Source: Delphinus delphis
Lineage: Eukaryota; Chordata; Mammalia; Artiodactyla; Delphinidae
Direction of reading: 5' to 3'
Assembly: GCF_949987515.2 (NCBI RefSeq)
Contig: NC_082694.2
Span: 70,430,080 to 70,494,079 of the forward strand
DNA: 64,000 nt
Part shown: positions 59,290-64,000 of the stretch, in pieces
Position numbering within the stretch: the stretch's first letter is position 1
Layout of the letters: every line of letters starts with the position of its first letter
Translations under genes and position numbers: made by a program
Notes under the pieces: model-generated
Databases searched by the model: none
Told to the model about the DNA's origin: nothing
Seen by the model: only the letters and a program-made list of their open reading frames with translations

Positions 59290-59645
59290 TTTTTAAAAAA
59301 AATGATTTATTTATTTATTTATGGCTGTGTTGGGTCTTTGTTGCTGTGCGTGGGCTTTCTCTAGTTGCGGTGAGTGCGGACTCCTCTTCCTTGCGGTGCA
59401 CGGCCTTCTCATTGCAGTGGCCTCTCTTGTTGTGGAGCATGGACTCTAGGCACACGGGCTTCACTAGTTGTGGCATTCGGGCTCAGTAGTTGTAGCTTGC
59501 AAACTCTAGAGTGCAGGCTTAGTAGTTGTGGCACACGGGCTTAGTTGCTCCGCGGCATGTGGGATCTTCCCGGACCAGGGCTTGAACCCATGTTCCCTGC
59601 ATTGGCAGGCGGATTCTTAACCACTGCGCCACCAGGGAAGTCCCA
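59290..59645 (-). mobile_element. Long CHR-type SINE (-)
   Basis: TATGGCTGTGTTGGGTCTTTG to CCACCAGGGAAGTCCC; 18-bp TSD AGATTAATTAATTCTTTA with one mismatch (59272-59289, 59646-59663). Confidence 0.95.
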
Positions 59646-59957
59646 AGATTAATTAACTCTTTAAATGGGAGAATTCATTTCTCCTTGTCACTGTTTTTAA
59701 TACAAAGTTTTATGTAAAATTAATACAGTTTATCAGCTTCTGGAGAGAAAGAAAAACTAATATTTTGATAAAGGCATAATAAAAATTAACGTTCTTGTTT
59801 AAACTTAATATGACACAAATCAGCCTTTTCTATAAGCAGTTGTTTCCACAATTGCTACTTATAAAATACGTAAATTAAAATATTTGTAAAATGCATATAA
59901 AATCTTTCTTAATTTGTGTGCAGATGAACTGACTTAGAATTATTGTACTTTTCTCAG

Positions 59958-59958
<1 letters not shown>

Positions 59959-59991
<33 letters not shown>
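59959..59991 (+). repeat. (TG)16 microsatellite
   Basis: Uninterrupted TG dinucleotides in intron 3, likely length-polymorphic. Confidence 0.95.
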
Positions 59992-59993
<2 letters not shown>

Positions 59994-60234
59994 TAATGAA
60001 AAACTGTTTTGTGTAATGGAAAGAACATTAGCCTTAGAATGGGAAAACCTGTTTTACTCCAGGTTTTGTTTGTCATTTATTATAAACACGTGACCTTGGA
60101 CAAGTCACTTTATATTTAAATACTTCTACACTACTTTAAGTCCTACTCAAAAATCCTAGCTTAAAATTCTCTCCAAAGAGTTTACCGTACCATCCTAGAC
60201 TGAAGTCATGTTTCTTCTCTGGTTTCCCAAAGCA

Positions 60235-60476
60235 TTGTTTTCAAATTATGGGTTGTGACCTGTTAATGGTTCCTGAAACTGTTTTGGTGAGCTGTAGCCA
60301 GAATTTAAAGCATGTAATGGAGAAAAAAAAAGAGAAAGAAAAAAAAGTCAGAACGTAGCTTATGTGGTAAAGTATTTTGTGAAACGTGTTTTTTATATAT
60401 CTAGAGGTATGTGTGTGTGTTGATTTAAATATATTTGCATCTTGTTGTCAAAAAGTTGGGAAACCGCTGTCCTACA
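60235..60476. repeat. hAT-type MER DNA-transposon remnant
   Basis: TTTCAAATTATGGGTTGTGAC, AAAGTATTTTGTGAAACGTG, TTGCATCTTGTTGTCAAAAAG, GGGAAACCGCTG. The ends are roughly inverted. The young L1 starts just after it. Confidence 0.5.
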
Positions 60477-60491
60477 GGAACTACCATTTTT

Positions 60492-61598
60492 TTTTTTTTT
60501 TTTTTTAACATCTTTATTGGGGTATAATTACTTTACAATGGTGTGTTAGTTTCTGCTTTATAACAAAGTGAATCAGTTATACATATACATATGTTCCCAT
60601 ATCTCTTCCCTCTTGCGTCTCCCTCCCTCCCACCCTCCCTATCCCACCCCTCCAGGCTGTCACAGAGCACCGAGCCAATATCCCCGTGCCATGCGGCTGC
60701 TTCCCTCTAGCTATCTACCTTACTACGTTTGTTAGTGTGTATATGTCCATGACTCTCTCTCGCCCCGTCACAGCTCACCCTTCCCCCTCCCCATAACCTC
60801 AAGTCCGTTCTCTAGGAGGTCTGCGTCTTTATTCCTGCCTTACCCCTAGGTTCTTCATGACATTTTTTTTTCTTAAATTCCATATATATGTGTTAGCATA
60901 CTGTATTTGTCTTTTTCGTTCTGACTTACTTCACTGTGTATGACAGACTCTAGGTCTATCCACCTCATTACAAATAGCTCAATTTCGTTTCTTTTTATGG
61001 CTGAGTAATATTCCATTGTATATATGTGCCACATCTTCTTTATCCATTCATCCGATGATGGGCACTTAGGTTGTTTCCATCTCCGGGCTATTGTAAATAG
61101 AGCTGCGATGAACATTTTGGTACATGACTCTTTTTGAATTTCGGTTTTCTCAGGGTATATGCCCAGTAGTGGGATTGCTGGGTCATATGGTAGTTCTATT
61201 TGTAGTTTTTTAAGGAACCTCCATACTGTTCTCCATAGTGGCTGAACCAATTCACATTCCCACCAGCAGTGCAAGAGGGTTCCCTTTTCTCCACACCCTC
61301 TCCAGCATTTATTGTTTCTAGATTTATTGATGATGGCCATTCTGACTGGTGTGAGATGATATCTCATTGTAGTTTTGATTTGCATTTCTCTAATGATTAA
61401 TGATGTTGAGCATTCTTTCATGTGTTTGTTGGCAGTCTGTATATCTTCTTTGGAGAAATGTCTATTTAGGTCTTCTGCCCATTTTTGGATTGGGTTGTTT
61501 GTTTTTTTGTTGTTGAGCTGCATGAGCTGCTTGTAAATTTTGGAGATTAATCCTTTGTCAGTTGCTTCATTTGCAAATATTTTCTCCCATTCTGAGGG
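60492..61598 (-). mobile_element. Young 5'-truncated L1 (-) with open ORF2 end
   Basis: T20 tract and AACATCTTTATTGGGGTATA at the left. On the minus strand ORF2 C-terminal coding sequence runs uninterrupted from the insertion edge at 61598 to the natural stop at 60873 (about 241 codons; [39 protein letters not shown]). Perfect 15-bp TSD GGAACTACCATTTTT at 60477-60491 and 61599-61613. It lacks the endonuclease and reverse-transcriptase core, so it cannot move by itself. Confidence 0.96.
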
Positions 61599-61613
61599 GG
61601 AACTACCATTTTT

Positions 61614-63170
61614 ATACTTCTTCCCATAATTATTCTGGAACACAATAGTCTATGTGTGGGCTGAGCCAGGCTAGTGGCATTAGTAATATAAAGTAAAAGA
61701 TGCATTGTTCTAGCAGTTTTATTTCGTCACATATGATTCTTCAGTCCACCTGAAATTTTTTTTACTCCAGATTATAAGTAGGAGTCAGATTTCAATTTTT
61801 TCCATATATATGTTCAGTTGACCCTACACTATTTATTGAAAAGACCATCCTTTTTCTTCATTACTAAAAAAATCTTTTTCTCATATTCATTAGGAGAGAT
61901 GTACAGGAATGTTCATAGCTGTGTCCATATGTGAGAGGATCTGCTTTTGGACTCTTTGTGTTCCATTGGTCTGTTTGTCTATCCTTACACCAATAATCAC
62001 TGTTAGAGCTTTATAGTATGTTCTGGGTACTTTTGTTCTATTTTACTTTTTAAGATTGTCTGAGACATTCTTGGCCTTTTTACATTTATTTTCACACAAA
62101 TTTTAGAATTTGCTTGTTAATTTCTACTAAAAATGAACAAAAACAAAGATTTGTGCTGGGATTTCTTTCCTTCATTTTTTTTTTTAAAGTATAATTTACA
62201 TATAATAAAATTCATCCTTTTAATGTATAGTCCTGTGGGATTTTGTTGGGACTACACTGAATCTGTAGATCAAGTTGGGGAGAATTGATGTATTTCCAGT
62301 GTTGAGATTTCATTTCTGTGAACCTGATATATCCCTCCATTTATTTAGGTCTTTAAGTTTTGCTAATTTATATATTTTTTGGTAGAGATATTGCACATCC
62401 TTTATTGGATTTATTCCTGAGTCCTGGTGTATATTTAGAAATACAGTGACTTTCATATCTTGATTTGTACCTAGCAGTCATTCTAGACTCAAATATTAAT
62501 TTTAGTGATATACATGCAGAATCTTTATGATTTTCAATGTGTATAATTTTGTCATTTCTGAATAATGACAGTTACTTTTATTTCCAGTACTTGTACTGAT
62601 AATTACTGCATATTTATATAGGTTAGGATTTGAAATACGATAGGAATGATGACAGTGGGCATTTCTTATCTTATTCCCAGTATCAGAAGAATGGCTTTCA
62701 ACATTTTACTATTAAGTAATATGTTTGCTGCAGTTTTTTGTAGATATCCTTAATCAGATTAAGGAAATTTCCAAGTAGTGTGTTTATTCATTTCTAAAGA
62801 TAAAGTTTATTTTAAAAGTTTTCTTTTTGATAATGATTTCTGACAATTTCATTTTGATCATAGAGCATGGCTTATATGATTTTAATCCTTTCAAATTTAT
62901 TGGGATTAGTTTTATGACTCAGGATAAGGTCAGTTTTTTTACATGTTCTTTGTGTTATTGAAAATAAAGCATATTTTCTAATCACTGGGGGCAGGACTTC
63001 ATATAGTGTCCATTATGCCTGCCTTGTTAGTTTGTCTATGACTGTACTTATTTTTTTTGTATGTTTGCTCTGTCACTTGCTAAGAGAGGTGTGTTAATAT
63101 CTCCCACAAAGCCTGTGAATTTGTCTCTTTGAGGTTCTGTTACATTTTCATTGTGTATTTTTGAAGCTAC
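61614..63170 (-). mobile_element. Old L1 ORF2 region (-)
   Basis: TGTTCCATTGGTCTGTTTGTC, AGAGCTTTATAGTATGTTCTG, TTGGGACTACACTGAATCTG, TGTGTTAATATCTCCCACAA. A short L1 tail piece (AAGTATAATTTACATATAAT) is inserted at about 62175-62240. Confidence 0.75.
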
Positions 63171-63737
63171 AAAGGGGAGGCAAAACTTTACCTCTACCCT
63201 CTCAGGGTCTCCAGCGGAGCCTGAGCATTAAATTGACATAAGACAGATTAACAGGAGAAAAGCATATGGATTTTTACGTGTACATGGGAGCCCCCATAGG
63301 AAAATGAAAACCCAAAGGAGTGAGTGGGCCTAAGTGCTTATATCCTAAGTTGAACAAAGAGTGGCAGTTGTGGAAAAATAACTAAAATATGTCAGGAGAC
63401 TAAAGATAAGAGCTATTTTAATGAAGTCTGCAGATTTCACTCAGACTCAATTCACTGTCTCTGGTGATGAGGATGTTTCTTTCCTCTTGGAATAGGGAGG
63501 GCGTTTTTCACATGGGACTTTTACTTCCTGCTTTTGGGAAGAAGAGGGGAGGTCAGAGTGTCCTTCTTGGCATCTGTTGTTTTCCAGGCGTCTTTAGCTC
63601 AAACTACTCTGTATGCCAAAGTGGCATATCTTGGGATGACATATTCTGCCACCCTTCACTATTCTATTAAATGTAAGTAAATGTAAAGTTCTTATATCTT
63701 TCTGCTGAATTAAAACTTTTGAATTGTTGAAAAAGTT
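63171..63737. other. DTNB intron 3, distal end
   Basis: GACATAAGACAGATTAACAGG suggests a fragment of an old LTR-type repeat, not assigned. No extra exon is seen before the exon 4 acceptor. Confidence 0.4.
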
Positions 63738-63783
63738 ACAAAATAAACACAAAGTTTGTGTTGACAAAATAAACACAAAGTTT
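63738..63783 (+). repeat. Two-copy direct repeat, 26-bp period, at the exon 4 acceptor
   Basis: The 20-bp unit ACAAAATAAACACAAAGTTT occurs at 63738-63757 and again, exactly, at 63764-63783. Each unit contains AACACAAAG, which is complementary to TTTGTGTT elements that follow each copy. The second of these (63789-63797) is part of the polypyrimidine tract of the exon 4 splice acceptor. Confidence 0.9.
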
Positions 63784-63801
63784 ATTTTCTTTGTGTTCCA
63801 G

Positions 63802-64000
63802 TACACCTTGTTGATATTTGGAACATGATTGAAGCCTTCCGAGACAATGGCCTTAATACACTGGACCATACCACTGAGATCAGTGTGTCTCGCCTCGAGA
63901 CCGTCATCTCATCCATCTACTACCAGCTGAACAAGCGCCTTCCTTCTACTCACCAAATCAGTGTGGAACAGTCCATCAGCCTCCTCCTCAACTTTATGAT
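63802..64000 (+). CDS. DTNB: DTNB exon 4, partial: residues 50-115 (runs off the window)
   Basis: The acceptor TTTGTGTTCCAG ends at 63801. TA completes Leu50, followed by [16 protein letters not shown], then [16 protein letters not shown] and [11 protein letters not shown] to the window edge, with two bases of codon 116. This is the EF-hand-like module of the dystrobrevin N-terminus, shared with dystrophin and utrophin. Positions that separate the paralogues ([16 protein letters not shown] here) fit DTNB. No frameshift or premature stop is present, so the gene looks intact as far as it can be read. The acceptor pyrimidine tract is embedded in a hairpin-prone repeat described separately. Confidence 0.97.

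Larger units (their letters stand above)
22600..64000 (+). other. DTNB: DTNB transcription unit, 5' part (beta-dystrobrevin)
   Basis: The unit starts in a CpG island and runs off the right edge. Four exons are visible: non-coding exon 1 (ends 22747) and coding exons at 45228-45295, 58980-59060 and 63802-64000. Introns are 22748-45227, 45296-58979 and 59061-63801, all GT-AG. Beta-dystrobrevin is a cytoplasmic, dystrophin-related partner of the dystrophin-associated complex in brain, kidney and liver. The family has N-terminal EF-hand-like modules, a ZZ zinc finger, syntrophin-binding sites and coiled coils that pair with dystrophin or utrophin; only the beginning of the EF-hand-like region lies here. 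The left boundary is approximate because no transcription start is visible. In human the neighbouring genes are ASXL2 (upstream) and DNMT3A (downstream) from memory; neither is seen in this window. Confidence 0.95.

Noticed and set aside
60873..61643. 256-codon open frame on the minus strand as a host gene
   Set aside because: Its residues are the L1 ORF2 C-terminus up to the 61598 insertion edge; the first residues come from flanking DNA. It is bracketed by a target duplication.
45229..64000. The gene as alpha-dystrobrevin (DTNA) or dystrophin/utrophin
   Set aside because: Exon 2 and exon 4 residues differ from the alpha form at many positions and match the beta form; dystrophin lacks this N-terminus.
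1..64000. CRISPR array, prophage, operon or other bacterial-type system
   Set aside because: The sequence is mammalian; the regular repeats are SINEs, and no array with even spacers or operon-like gene packing exists.

Overview
This is eukaryotic, mammalian DNA. The window looks like a whale or dolphin (Cetacea) chromosome. The evidence is about thirty tRNA-derived SINEs of the CHR type (typical 5' end GGCTTCCCTGGTGGCGCAGT or GGACTTCCCTGGTGGTCCAG), many with intact target-site duplications (TSDs), together with young L1 3' ends and no recognisable BovB or Bov-tA repeats such as a ruminant would show. The species call is an inference from repeat families.

The only protein-coding gene I can support is the 5' part of DTNB (beta-dystrobrevin) on the + strand. 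A CpG island at about 22.27-23.16 kb holds a non-coding first exon ending at 22747 (GT donor at 22748). Coding exons follow at 45228-45295 (start codon 45229), 58980-59060 and 63802-64000; the last runs off the window. All junctions have AG/GT sites, phases are consistent, and the joined exons give the first 115 residues of a dystrobrevin N-terminus. The residues match the beta rather than the alpha paralogue. Introns are 22.5, 13.7 and 4.7 kb.

Positions 1-22.2 kb are intergenic, upstream of DTNB. They hold SINEs, L1 3' ends, L2, MIR and MER5-like DNA-transposon remnants, and one unexplained segment near 12.0-12.7 kb. The introns are mostly repeats: SINEs (nearly all antisense to DTNB), old L1 in minus orientation, and younger L1 3' ends at 50.2-51.0 kb (-), 51.6-53.2 kb (+) and 60.5-61.6 kb (-).

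I found no previously undescribed system, no bacterial-type module and no CRISPR array. The most useful second looks are: two alternative hairpins built from a 26-bp-period repeat over the exon 4 splice acceptor; an exon 1 that is open and in frame with the DTNB start codon; a strong-context second in-frame ATG at codon 12; antisense SINEs carrying ready-made splice acceptors; a G-quadruplex-prone tract in intron 2; an L1 inverted pair able to fold back; and several nested insertions whose order can be read from their duplications. Ages and subfamily names of repeats come from pattern recognition, not from a database search.
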